This document shows positions 1 to 6,367 of a stretch of DNA of 13,351 nucleotides, one piece after another. The notes below the pieces were generated by a model. It ran no database searches. It was not told where the DNA came from and was given only the letters and a program-made list of their open reading frames with translations. The position numbers and the translations under genes are program-made. Each line of letters starts with the position of its first letter. Position 1 is the first letter of the stretch. The DNA is from Phycisphaerae bacterium (GTDB taxonomy: Bacteria > Planctomycetota > Phycisphaerae > Phycisphaerales > SM1A02): the NCBI GenBank assembly GCA_030432455.1, contig JAUIHC010000040.1:1-13351 (forward strand), written 5' to 3'.

Positions 1-289
1 CGCCGCGGCGGACGCGGTGGGGGGCGGTGAGTCGCTCTCGACGCCGCTTCAGCGAAGCGGGCTGTTCGGGGAGGACGTCATCGAGATGATCGGGGTGGGC
101 GAGGCCGCCAACACCCTGCCGACCGTGCTGGTCGGGGTCGCCCGCAACGCCGAGAAGCGGACCGATCGAGTGTTGGGCATGCTCCTGAAGCTCATGGAGC
201 CGGCGATCCTGCTGGCCCTCGCCGGCGCGGTCGTCTTCATCTTCCTGGCCCTCGTCGTGCCGATGATGGAGTTGGGTTCCGAACTCTGA
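1..289 (+). CDS. gspF: GspF, inner-membrane platform protein of the T2SS (C-terminal end only)
   Basis: The reading frame enters at base 2 and ends at TGA 287-289, giving the last 95 residues. The visible part matches the second cytoplasmic four-helix repeat of the GspF/PilC family: a GGGESLSTPL segment, then F-GEDVIEMIGVGEAANTLP with the hallmark valine-glycine-glutamate, then an arginine/lysine-rich helix. It ends with a membrane helix from the EPAILLALAG segment to the LVVPMMEL segment, where the family always ends. GspF is a polytopic inner-membrane protein that links the GspE ATPase to pseudopilus assembly. The start lies upstream of the window. It is followed by the major pseudopilin gene after a 221-base gap, the usual F-to-G order. 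The family assignment is secure; that it belongs to a T2SS rather than a type IV pilus follows from the downstream pseudopilins. Confidence 0.93.
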   Translation, partial: AAADAVGGGESLSTPLQRSGLFGEDVIEMIGVGEAANTLPTVLVGVARNAEKRTDRVLGMLLKLMEPAILLALAGAVVFIFLALVVPMMELGSEL

Positions 290-442
290 ACCGGATCTCC
301 ATCCACCGGACCGAAACCGGCGGGGGACCGGGCGGTAGCCTGCGGGCCTCGACCGGATATCGTCGAGACGATCGGTGGCGGGCCCGGATGCCCGGCCGTG
401 GATCATGTTCCAGAAGAGGACCGGCCGGCGTCGCCGGCATTC

Positions 443-499
443 GTGAAGGTCCACCGGCTGCTCCCCGCCGGTGTCAGTGAAGGCAGGTTTCAGTGAAGG
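443..499 (+). repeat. Short direct repeats GTGAAGG before gspG
   Basis: GTGAAGG occurs at 443-449, 477-483 and 493-499. The last two copies extend to the 10-base TCAGTGAAGG (474-483 and 490-499), spaced 16 bases apart. The third copy forms part of the gspG ribosome-binding site. The pattern is visible directly; its function is unknown. Confidence 0.4.
452..473 (+). promoter_or_regulatory. Small hairpin upstream of gspG
   Basis: The arms CACCGGC (452-458) and GCCGGTG (467-473) are perfectly complementary across an 8-base loop. The hairpin lies 37 bases before the gspG ATG and has no following T tract. It could protect a processed 5' end of the gspG message or be a chance GC-rich dyad. Confidence 0.3.
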
Positions 500-504
500 A
501 AGGA
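496..504 (+). promoter_or_regulatory. Ribosome-binding site that fixes the gspG start
   Basis: AAGGAAGGA lies 6 bases before ATG 511. An in-frame GTG at 493 lies upstream and would place this Shine-Dalgarno sequence inside the gene, so ATG 511 is preferred. Confidence 0.7.
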
Positions 505-510
505 CCCGTC

Positions 511-1026
511 ATGACCGCCCCCCGTCAGATTCGCCGTCGTCCCGCCGCTCGACGTGGCTTCACCATCATCGAGCTCCTGATCGTGATCGGGATCATCCTC
601 GCCATCGGCGGGCTGGTGCTCGTCAACGTGACCGGGGCGAGCGACAAGGCCGATCTCAAGCTCGCCCGGGTCCAGATCCAGGCGTTCAACCAGGCCCTCG
701 AGCAGTTCAAGGTCGACATGAAGCGGTACCCCTCCGAGGAGGAGGGACTCGCGGTGCTCTGGAACAAGGAGATGGTCGAGGACGAGGAGGAGCTTGCGAA
801 GTGGCAGGGCCCGTATCTCAAGGCGCCGTCGGTGAAGGACACCTGGGGCAACGAGTGGCTCTACCGCAACCCTTCCGAGATCGAAGGCGTCGCCTACGAC
901 ATCGTCTCGCTCGGTCCCGACAAGGAGGAGGGCACCGACGACGACATCACCAGCAACGACGGCATGGTCGGCGAGGATGGCGAGACGCTCGACGAGTTCA
1001 GCGACTTCACGTCGACCGGAGGCTGA
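511..1026 (+). CDS. gspG: GspG, major pseudopilin of the T2SS
   Basis: This 171-residue protein is processed by the prepilin peptidase and polymerises into the periplasmic pseudopilus. A 16-residue basic leader ends in RRG, and the mature protein starts FTIIELLIVIG with Phe at +1 and Glu at +5. Family signatures follow in order: YPSEEEGLAVL (YP-x-x-x-x-GL region), a GNEWLYRNPSE segment matching the WG-x-x-Y-x-YRNPG block, and YDIVSLGPDKEEGTDDD, which corresponds to the C-terminal calcium-binding loop of GspG. The tail after that loop is longer and more acidic than usual and lacks the common terminal tryptophan. Start ATG 511 is chosen because of the AAGGAAGGA six bases upstream. It is the first gene of the pseudopilin cluster, and the next gene overlaps or abuts its end. 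Confidence 0.95.
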   Translation: MTAPRQIRRRPAARRGFTIIELLIVIGIILAIGGLVLVNVTGASDKADLKLARVQIQAFNQALEQFKVDMKRYPSEEEGLAVLWNKEMVEDEEELAKWQGPYLKAPSVKDTWGNEWLYRNPSEIEGVAYDIVSLGPDKEEGTDDDITSNDGMVGEDGETLDEFSDFTSTGG

Positions 1027-1786
1027 TCGGATCGCCGGCCGCCGCGGGTTCACGATCCTCGAGCTTCTCGTGGTGATCGGGATCGTGCTCGCCATCGGCG
1101 CCGTGGCGATTCCCTTCACTCTTCGCGAGATCGACCGACGACAGGAGGCCGAGACGATCGATCGTCTCGGCCTTCTGTGGCGTCTGGCTCGCGCCGAGGC
1201 CCGGGCGACCGGCGTGCCGGTGGTGATCCGCGTCGATGCCCGCGGTCGGTGGATCGAGGCGTCGATGCTCGACCCTCGAGCCGACCCGGACGGCTTCGCC
1301 GGTCTCGCGAACGATGTCGCGTCGGCGAGCGGGGTGATGGAGGAATCGGACGAGGACGCTCGGTCGATCCTCGCCGCATGGTCGCGGTGCGAGCTCGCCG
1401 ACGGTCTGCGCTGCGTGCCGCCGCCATCGCTCGACGAGTTCGACGCCTTCGGTCCGCGACCTGATCCGGTCTTCGACTCGGTCGCCGCCGTCGAGCGTTC
1501 GTTGGAGACCGATCCCGACCTCGACCCGTGGCCGGACCGCACGCGTCTGGTGTTGTTCATGCCCGATGGATCCGCCGTGGTGCAGACGGCGTTCGGACTG
1601 GCGACCGGGCGTGGATGGCGGCGGTGCTCGACCGACCCGTACGGCGGGCGGCTTGCGATCGATCCGCCCGCGGATCCCGAGGCAGCGTGGTCCTTCGACG
1701 ACGCCGCGGCCGAGGACGCCGACCAGATCGACCTCGACACCGACATCGATGCCGATCCGGACGCCGCTCGCGAGGTCGAACGATGA
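977..1786 (+). CDS. gspH: GspH-like minor pseudopilin
   Basis: A class III prepilin motif RRG|FTILELLVVIG (Phe +1, Glu +5) is followed by a hydrophobic helix and a helix rich in Arg and Ala (LARAEARATGVPVVIRVD), as in GspH. GspH joins GspI, J and K at the pseudopilus tip. At 269 residues it is longer than typical GspH; the extra length lies in the C-terminal half, which ends in an Asp-rich tail of about 30 residues. Three cysteines are present (in SRC, LRC and RRC). From ATG 977 the leader is 24 residues and the gene overlaps gspG by 50 bases, with a poor ribosome-binding site. A good GGAGG at 1018-1022 instead points to an in-frame ATC at 1031, which would give a 6-residue leader. The stop overlaps the gspI start (ATGA). 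A 38-bp palindrome lies inside the gene. The pseudopilin call is firm; the H assignment rests on position and helix sequence. Confidence 0.85.
   Translation: MARRSTSSATSRRPEADRIAGRRGFTILELLVVIGIVLAIGAVAIPFTLREIDRRQEAETIDRLGLLWRLARAEARATGVPVVIRVDARGRWIEASMLDPRADPDGFAGLANDVASASGVMEESDEDARSILAAWSRCELADGLRCVPPPSLDEFDAFGPRPDPVFDSVAAVERSLETDPDLDPWPDRTRLVLFMPDGSAVVQTAFGLATGRGWRRCSTDPYGGRLAIDPPADPEAAWSFDDAAAEDADQIDLDTDIDADPDAAREVER
1018..1022 (+). promoter_or_regulatory. Shine-Dalgarno GGAGG at the gspG/gspH junction
   Basis: GGAGG sits just before the gspG stop (TGA 1024-1026). No in-frame ATG, GTG or TTG for gspH follows at a proper distance; the only candidate is ATC 1031, 8 bases away. The site may instead support re-initiation or simply encode the end of GspG. 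Confidence 0.35.
1141..1178. repeat. 38-bp near-perfect palindrome inside gspH
   Basis: The half-site AGGCCGAGACGATC (1146-1159) is followed directly by its exact reverse complement (1160-1173), giving a 28-bp perfect palindrome. It extends outward to 1141 and 1178 with only one mismatch (G1145 against T1174, a G-U pair in RNA). It is in frame within gspH and encodes part of the helix after the membrane segment. Because of the symmetry, both strands can encode the same AETIDRLGLL string. In RNA it would form a hairpin of about 17 bp. Confidence 0.9.
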
Positions 1787-2289
1787 GCTGCGGAAGCGAT
1801 CAGGGGCCGCGGTCGGATTCGCGGTCGGACTCGCGGTCGGATCGGAGGTCGGCACGCCGCGGCGGGCTGCTGCTCGAGGTGCTCATCGCGCTCGCGATCC
1901 TCGTGATGGTCGGACTCTTCGCCCTGAACGGTGCGCGGGACGGACTCGCCGCCGCCGAGCGGGCGGCGCGACGGGCCGCCGCGGTCGATCTGGCCGCCAG
2001 CCGACTCGCCGAGATCGAGGCGGGGCTCGTCTCGCTGGATGCGATCGGTGATCTGCAGGACGCCTCGTTCGGCGACGACGATGCGGGGTTCGAGGACGAA
2101 CCATCGGGGCCGCCGTTCATCGTCGAGGTCGAGACCTCGCCGTCCGTCTTCGATGGGCTCACCCGGGTCGAGGTCGCGGTGCTGGTCGAGGAGCTCGACG
2201 GTGGAACCATCGAACTCGCCCGGCTCGTGACCCTCGTCGACGACGGATCGGCGATCTCGGAGTTCGCAGACGAGGAGGGCGGCCCATGA
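1783..2289 (+). CDS. gspI: GspI-like minor pseudopilin
   Basis: This 168-residue protein starts at ATG 1783 inside the gspH stop (ATGA), with GAGG 7 bases upstream. The prepilin site reads ARRG|GLLLEVLIALAIL: Gly -1 and Glu +5 are present, but +1 is Gly rather than the usual Met or Phe. LLEVLIALAIL followed by a helix ending DLAASRLAEIE resembles the GspI pattern (LLEV-x-VAL, then A-x-x-LAE-x-E). The leader is long (27 residues) and contains an imperfect Ser-Asp-Arg tandem repeat. An acidic stretch (FGDDDAGFEDEPSG) interrupts the globular part, and the C-terminus (EFADEEGGP) is also acidic. GspI is the hub of the tip complex with J and K. The order G-H-I-J-K supports the assignment. Confidence 0.88.
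   Translation: MSCGSDQGPRSDSRSDSRSDRRSARRGGLLLEVLIALAILVMVGLFALNGARDGLAAAERAARRAAAVDLAASRLAEIEAGLVSLDAIGDLQDASFGDDDAGFEDEPSGPPFIVEVETSPSVFDGLTRVEVAVLVEELDGGTIELARLVTLVDDGSAISEFADEEGGP
1810..1845 (+). repeat. Three 12-bp tandem repeats in the gspI leader
   Basis: CGGTCGGATTCG, CGGTCGGACTCG and CGGTCGGATCGG follow one another and encode the Arg-Ser-Asp-Ser type repeat of the prepilin leader, the part removed by the peptidase. Low selection on the leader would allow such slippage. Confidence 0.75.
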
Positions 2290-3077
2290 TGATCCGACTC
2301 CGACCTCGTCTCCGGCCCGTTCGGGGGTTCACACTGCTGGAGATGCTGCTGGCGATCGGGCTGATCGCTGCGATCCTGATGGTCGCGAGCTCGCTGCTCC
2401 GGGATGTCGCGGAGGCACGGGATCGCATCGAGCGGCGACTCCGGCGTGCCGAGGGGGCGACCCTCGCCCTTGACCTGCTCGCCGATCGACTGGCGACCGC
2501 GACGGTCACCGCGATCGACGGTCGGCCGGGGATCGTCGGGGATGCGCTCTCGATGCGGGTGACCGGCTGCGGCGTGGCATCGATCCGGCTGGCGGCGTCG
2601 TCGCGACGGTCGCCCTTGCTCGACCGCTCGACCCTCGAACTCGCGTGGCGGGACGGCGGGCTGGCGATCCGGGACGACGAGGCCGACTGGTCGCTGCTCG
2701 CCCCCGGGCTCACGGCGATCCGGTTCCGCTATCACGACGGAGACGACTGGCGGGACGACTGGGATGCCGGTCGGGACGGGCTTCCGACCGCGATCGAGGT
2801 GGCGATCTGGGAGACACCCTGGCCGGACGGGCTGGTGGCGTCGTGGATGCCCGAGCCGGATTCGACCGAGTTCGACGAGGATCCGCTCACGCTCGAGAGG
2901 TCCGACGCCGACGAGTCCGACCCGTGGCTCGACGACCTCGAGGGATTCGCGCCGCCGCCGATGCCCGCGGCCGACGACGAGATCCCGGTTCCCGATCGAC
3001 GGCGGATCGTCGCGATTCTCGATCCGGTCTCCGCATCGTCGGAGTCTCGACCCGCCGAGTCGGAGGACGAGCGATGA
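2286..3077 (+). CDS. gspJ: GspJ-like minor pseudopilin
   Basis: The 263-residue protein begins at ATG 2286 within the gspI stop (ATGA), with GAGGAGGG six bases upstream. A 14-residue basic leader ends RG, followed by FTLLEMLLAIGLIAAIL (Phe +1, Glu +5). The next segment, a helix rich in Arg, then LALDLLADRLATATV and a W-SLLAPGLTAIRFRYHDG block, matches GspJ, where a central strand pattern L-x-x-x-V-x-x-x-x-F-x-Y-x-DG is typical. The C-terminal third contains an acidic low-complexity stretch (around EPDSTEFDEDPLTLERSDAD) and PPPMP, making it longer than common GspJ. It is expected in the pseudopilus tip complex with I and K. The next gene overlaps by ATGA. Confidence 0.88.
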   Translation: MMIRLRPRLRPVRGFTLLEMLLAIGLIAAILMVASSLLRDVAEARDRIERRLRRAEGATLALDLLADRLATATVTAIDGRPGIVGDALSMRVTGCGVASIRLAASSRRSPLLDRSTLELAWRDGGLAIRDDEADWSLLAPGLTAIRFRYHDGDDWRDDWDAGRDGLPTAIEVAIWETPWPDGLVASWMPEPDSTEFDEDPLTLERSDADESDPWLDDLEGFAPPPMPAADDEIPVPDRRRIVAILDPVSASSESRPAESEDER

Positions 3078-4822
3078 TCGCGGTTCCGCGGGCAACGCAC
3101 CATCGGCGAGGGGTGGCACTCGCGGCGGTGCTGGTGGTCGGTCTCGGCCTGCTGTTGATCGCGGTCGGCACCCTGCATCTCGTGCGGGCCGAGGTCTCGG
3201 CGATCGCGGCGGGCGAGTCGCGGGTGCAGTCGCGGTTCGCCGCCCGGGCCGCGGCGCGGGCGATCATGGTCGAACTTGCTCGCGAGCGGGACGCGGCGCT
3301 CGCGGGGCTCGGAGTCTCGGCGCCGGAATCGATGGAGCTCTTCGAACTCTCGGGCGGCGAGGCGGGCACGCTGGCCGTCGCTCGACTGCTTCCGATCGGG
3401 CCGGGCGGCGGGCGGCTGATCCCGGAGGCCGGACGACTCGATCTCAACCAGATCGACGCCGACGGGCTGGTCGCGACCGGGCTGGTCGATCGGTCCGAGG
3501 CGGAGACGATCATCGCGGCCCGCGACGCGCGGCCGGGCGGCCGGTTCACCAGCGTGCTCGACCTGCTTGCACTCGAGGGCGACGCCGCCATCGGTCCCGA
3601 CCGGGTGCTCGGCCCGCTGGAGGACCTCCGCATCCTGTCGCGGGTCGATGCGGACGAGGAGGAGCTCGGCGAGCGCATCGCCGAGCGGCTCGACGCCGAT
3701 CTCGGGACCGGCGAGGAGGCACTCGTGGATGTGCTGACCGTCCACGCCTTCGAACCCGACGTCCGAGCGGACGGCGGGCCCCGTGCGATGACGGGTGATG
3801 GCGAACCCGACCTCGCCGGACTCGAGCAGGCCGGACTCGACGAGGCCACGATCCGGTTGGTGCGGTCGCTGCTCGGCGACGACGCGACGGCTCCGGCGGA
3901 TTCGACTGGCGGAGATCGCAACCGACGGCGGCGGGCCCGGGACCGGGACCGGAATGCCCCCGAGAGGATGACGGAGACGACGGCGGATGCGGCGCCGCAG
4001 GCCGACGGCGAGCTCGGTCCACGGGTCGCGGAGCGTGCGGCGGGGATGCCGGATGCCGATCCGGGCCGGGCGTACGACGCGGTCACCCGGGTCGCGGGCG
4101 GCTGGCGGAACGGTCTTCTCGACATCAACACCGCCTCGACCTCGGCGCTGCAGGGCATCGAGGGCATCGATCCCGACCTTGCCGCGGGCATCGTGGCGAG
4201 GCGGGAAGCCATCGACGAGTCGCGCCGCTTCGATCGCTTCTGGCCGGTCGCCGAAGGGCTCGTGGATCTGCCGACCTGGGGCGGCATCGTCGATCGCATC
4301 ACCACCCGATCGACCGTCTGGCGAGCGGTGGTCGCGGTCGGGCTGGTGCCGGGTGACGATCTCGAAGCGCCGCTCGAGTCCCCGATCGTCTGGGAGATCG
4401 TGGTCGATCTCGGGGAGCCGCGGCCACGGCTCGTGGAGGTCCGCGACGTGACGATGCTCGAACTCGTGGCCCGCATCGAGGCCGGACGGCGTCGTGATGA
4501 CGACGATCGGCGGCCCGACCTCGCGTTGGATGATGATTCTGCGGTCGCGACCGAGGACGATCTCTTCGGCGACGATCCGCTCTTCGGCGACGACCCGATG
4601 TTCGACGACGATCCGCTCTTCGGCGACGATTCGATGTTCGACGACGAGTCGCTGTTCGATGACGATCCGATGTTCGACGACGAGTCGCCGTTCGATGACG
4701 GTCCGCTGTTCCAGGACGACTCGACGCCGAGCCGATCGTCCGGTTCCGGGGGGGCGACGGGCGGCGCTCCCCGCGATCGCGGTCCGGGGGGGCGTTGGCG
4801 GCCCGCAACCTCCAGCCGGTAG
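3074..4822 (+). CDS. gspK: GspK-like minor pseudopilin with an acidic repeat tail
   Basis: ATG 3074 overlaps the gspJ stop (ATGA), with GGAGG 7 bases upstream. The leader ends HRRG, followed by VALAAVLVVGLGLLL. Position +5 is Ala rather than Glu, as expected for GspK, which caps the tip. Two helix-hairpin-helix-like segments typical of GspK are present: LDLNQID to LDLLAL (residues about 122-167) and LDINTAST to VAEGL (about 349-396), both with the L-D-x-N start. Between them lies a low-complexity insert (about 270-335) with an RNRRRRARDRDRN stretch. At 582 residues it is much longer than the roughly 300-350 usual for the family. The surplus is this insert plus a C-terminal tail holding eight acidic hexapeptide repeats (499-546) and a Gly/Ser/Arg-rich end. 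It is the last pseudopilin gene, 42 bases before gspL. Confidence 0.88.
   Translation: MIAVPRATHHRRGVALAAVLVVGLGLLLIAVGTLHLVRAEVSAIAAGESRVQSRFAARAAARAIMVELARERDAALAGLGVSAPESMELFELSGGEAGTLAVARLLPIGPGGGRLIPEAGRLDLNQIDADGLVATGLVDRSEAETIIAARDARPGGRFTSVLDLLALEGDAAIGPDRVLGPLEDLRILSRVDADEEELGERIAERLDADLGTGEEALVDVLTVHAFEPDVRADGGPRAMTGDGEPDLAGLEQAGLDEATIRLVRSLLGDDATAPADSTGGDRNRRRRARDRDRNAPERMTETTADAAPQADGELGPRVAERAAGMPDADPGRAYDAVTRVAGGWRNGLLDINTASTSALQGIEGIDPDLAAGIVARREAIDESRRFDRFWPVAEGLVDLPTWGGIVDRITTRSTVWRAVVAVGLVPGDDLEAPLESPIVWEIVVDLGEPRPRLVEVRDVTMLELVARIEAGRRRDDDDRRPDLALDDDSAVATEDDLFGDDPLFGDDPMFDDDPLFGDDSMFDDESLFDDDPMFDDESPFDDGPLFQDDSTPSRSSGSGGATGGAPRDRGPGGRWRPATSSR
4568..4711 (+). repeat. Eight 18-bp repeats encoding an acidic hexapeptide in GspK
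   Basis: In-frame units read GDDPLF, GDDPMF, DDDPLF, GDDSMF, DDESLF, DDDPMF, DDESPF, DDGPLF. The consensus is [G/D]-D-[D/E]-[P/S]-[L/M]-F. Every unit keeps Asp at position 2 and Phe at position 6, while codons differ between copies (for example GAC/GAT, CTC/CTG), so the array is not a very recent expansion. Confidence 0.95.
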
Positions 4823-4854
4823 CATCGGTTCACCGTTCTCCCGTTCCGCCCCGC

Positions 4855-4859
4855 AGGAG
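4855..4859 (+). promoter_or_regulatory. Ribosome-binding site of gspL
   Basis: AGGAG lies 5 bases before ATG 4865. It is the only independent start signal after the overlapping G-K genes, in a 42-base gap with no hairpin. Confidence 0.6.
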
Positions 4860-4864
4860 TCCTC

Positions 4865-6367
4865 ATGGCCCGCCGGATCTCGCTCGCCATCGACATCGGT
4901 CATCACCTGATGCGGGCGGCGCAGGTGCGTCCCGGCGGCCCGGGGCGCCCGGCCCGCGTGACGGCCACGATGTTCGAGCGGATGCCGCCCGAGCTCGGCC
5001 GCGAGGACGCGGCGGGCATCGGTCGGCGGTTGGCCGCCGCCCTCGACGCTGCGGGCGTGTCCCGCGGGCCGGCGGTCTTCGCCCTCGACCGTTCGATCAC
5101 CAGTTTCAAGCGACTGGATCTTCCGACCACGAACCCCGACGAGTTCGCGGACATGGTCCGGATCGCGGTCGAGCGTGACCTGCCGATCGACTCCGACGAG
5201 GCGGTCATCGACTTCACGGTGGTCGGTCGTTCGGAGACCGGGACGCTCGTCGAGTCGGTGACCGTGCCGCGGCGCGAACTCGATCGGATCCGCGAGATCG
5301 CCTCGGCGGCGGGACTCGCGGTCGGCCGCATCGCCCCGCGGTGTCACGGATCGCTTCGTCTGGCGGATCCGAACGAGCCGACGCTGGTGGTGGATGTGAC
5401 CGGCGAAGGGCTCGAACTGGCGCTGGCCGTGGACGGCACGCTGCCGTGGTCGCGGGGCATCGAGATCAAGGGGCCCGACGGCGGCCCGCCGACCGCGGAG
5501 CAGCTGGTGCCCGAGGCGCGTCGGAGCTGGATCAGCTACCGACTGTCCAACGACGAGGTCGAGAATCCGCGACTGCTGGTACTCGGGGGCGAGCAGGCGG
5601 AGAATGCGTTGGACGCGGTCGCCGAGGCGACCGGGCTCGAGGCGAGTCGGTTCGTCGGCGATCGTCGGGTGAAGGCCGATGCGGACATGCGCGGCGTCTG
5701 GCCGCTGGTCGGTCTGCTGCTGGGAGCGCCCGTCTCGTCGATGGTCGATCTGGCGTCGCCGCGCCGACCGCCCGACATCGCAGCCCGCTGGCGTCAGCGG
5801 GCGCTCGCCCTTGCGGGGCTCGCGATCGTCGCGGCCGGCATCGGCTGGACGATCGGGAACCGCGAACTCACCGGCATGCGCGATCTCGAGGCCGACCTCA
5901 AGGGCAAGGCGTCCGCCGCGAACACCGAGCACCTCCGATTCAAGCGGGACGATCTCCGGGTGGGACATCTCGAGGCGTGGACCGAGATCCGCCCCGACTG
6001 GCTGGAGCAGTTGCTCGTGGTCGCCGAGCCGGGCATGCGGCGCGGCGGGGCGGTACTGGACGAGTTCGGCGGAGTGCTCGAGGGCGGCGAGATCGACTAC
6101 GACGACCGGAAGAAGGCGTTTGCCGCGGTCTCGGGTGTCCGGTTGGCGATCGAGGGCGAGGCGGCGAGCTTCGACCATGCCGCGGGCGTCCGCGACGATC
6201 TGGTCGGCGACGATCGCTACGTGCTTCGGAACACGAGCGGCGAGGCCCGCGGCGGTCGCCGTCTCCCGCATCCCTTCGCCTTCTCGCTGCGGTCGTCGGT
6301 GCTCGATCCCGGCGACGACGACGGCCTGACCGCTGCGGGCGGATCGACGCCGGGAGGTGGCGAGTGA
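4865..6367 (+). CDS. gspL: GspL-like assembly protein with PilM-type actin-like domain
   Basis: The 500-residue protein has a cytoplasmic actin-like (PilM/GspL) domain, one membrane helix (about 312-330, ALALAGLAIVAAGIGWTI) and a periplasmic PilN-like part (about 331-480). Visible PilM traits are LAIDIGHHLMRAAQV (first phosphate loop, D-x-G), FALDRSITSFKRLDLPTTN followed by FADMVRIAVERDLPIDSDE, the VVDVTGEGLELALAV strand pair (second loop), and LVLGGEQAENALDAVAEATG (adenosine-type motif). In a T2SS this protein binds GspE in the cytoplasm and GspM in the membrane. The C-terminus ends in a Gly/Asp-rich tail. The stop overlaps the next start as GTGA, so the pair is translationally coupled. It looks like PilM and PilN fused, which is the normal GspL plan, although the sequence is closer to PilM than to proteobacterial GspL. 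Confidence 0.8.
   Translation: MARRISLAIDIGHHLMRAAQVRPGGPGRPARVTATMFERMPPELGREDAAGIGRRLAAALDAAGVSRGPAVFALDRSITSFKRLDLPTTNPDEFADMVRIAVERDLPIDSDEAVIDFTVVGRSETGTLVESVTVPRRELDRIREIASAAGLAVGRIAPRCHGSLRLADPNEPTLVVDVTGEGLELALAVDGTLPWSRGIEIKGPDGGPPTAEQLVPEARRSWISYRLSNDEVENPRLLVLGGEQAENALDAVAEATGLEASRFVGDRRVKADADMRGVWPLVGLLLGAPVSSMVDLASPRRPPDIAARWRQRALALAGLAIVAAGIGWTIGNRELTGMRDLEADLKGKASAANTEHLRFKRDDLRVGHLEAWTEIRPDWLEQLLVVAEPGMRRGGAVLDEFGGVLEGGEIDYDDRKKAFAAVSGVRLAIEGEAASFDHAAGVRDDLVGDDRYVLRNTSGEARGGRRLPHPFAFSLRSSVLDPGDDDGLTAAGGSTPGGGE
6353..6357 (+). promoter_or_regulatory. Ribosome-binding site for the GTG start of the gspM-like gene
   Basis: GGAGG lies 6 bases before GTG 6364, which overlaps the gspL stop as GTGA. 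It supports the GTG over the in-frame ATG seven codons later. Confidence 0.6.

Larger units (their letters stand above)
290..510. other. Intergenic region between gspF and gspG
   Basis: This stretch is non-coding. It holds a 14-base near-palindrome, ATCGTC-GA-GACGAT, at 359-372; a 7-bp hairpin at 452-473; and short direct repeats of GTGAAGG leading into the gspG ribosome-binding site. A break here fits the common need for much more GspG than GspF, through a separate promoter or RNA processing. No convincing -35/-10 pair was recognised, so this is inference. Confidence 0.5.

Noticed and set aside
269..286. A small inverted repeat GAGTT/AACTC at the end of gspF as a terminator
   Set aside because: The stem is only five base pairs and no T tract follows, so it is too weak to support a terminator call.
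490..1746. Minus-strand frames opposite gspG and gspH, including one encoding AETIDRLGLL
   Set aside because: They are shadow frames. The shared AETIDRLGLL string is explained by the palindrome at 1141-1178, not by a second gene.
2124..2139. A 16-bp dyad CGAGGTC-GA-GACCTCG in gspI, and a similar one at 6645-6660 in the gspM-like gene
   Set aside because: These are short dyads built from the very common GAG/CTC and TCGA words of these genes, and are not exceptional by themselves.
4771..4782. Palindrome CCGCGATCGCGG containing the cyanobacterial HIP1 core GCGATCGC
   Set aside because: Only a few copies of the core occur in the window, all in coding sequence with abundant GATC/CGATCG words, so it is expected from composition.
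2732..6271. A 1,179-codon open frame on the minus strand opposite gspJ-gspL
   Set aside because: It lies opposite three well-supported genes, is Arg/His/Asp-rich with no domain, and reflects high-GC codon bias.
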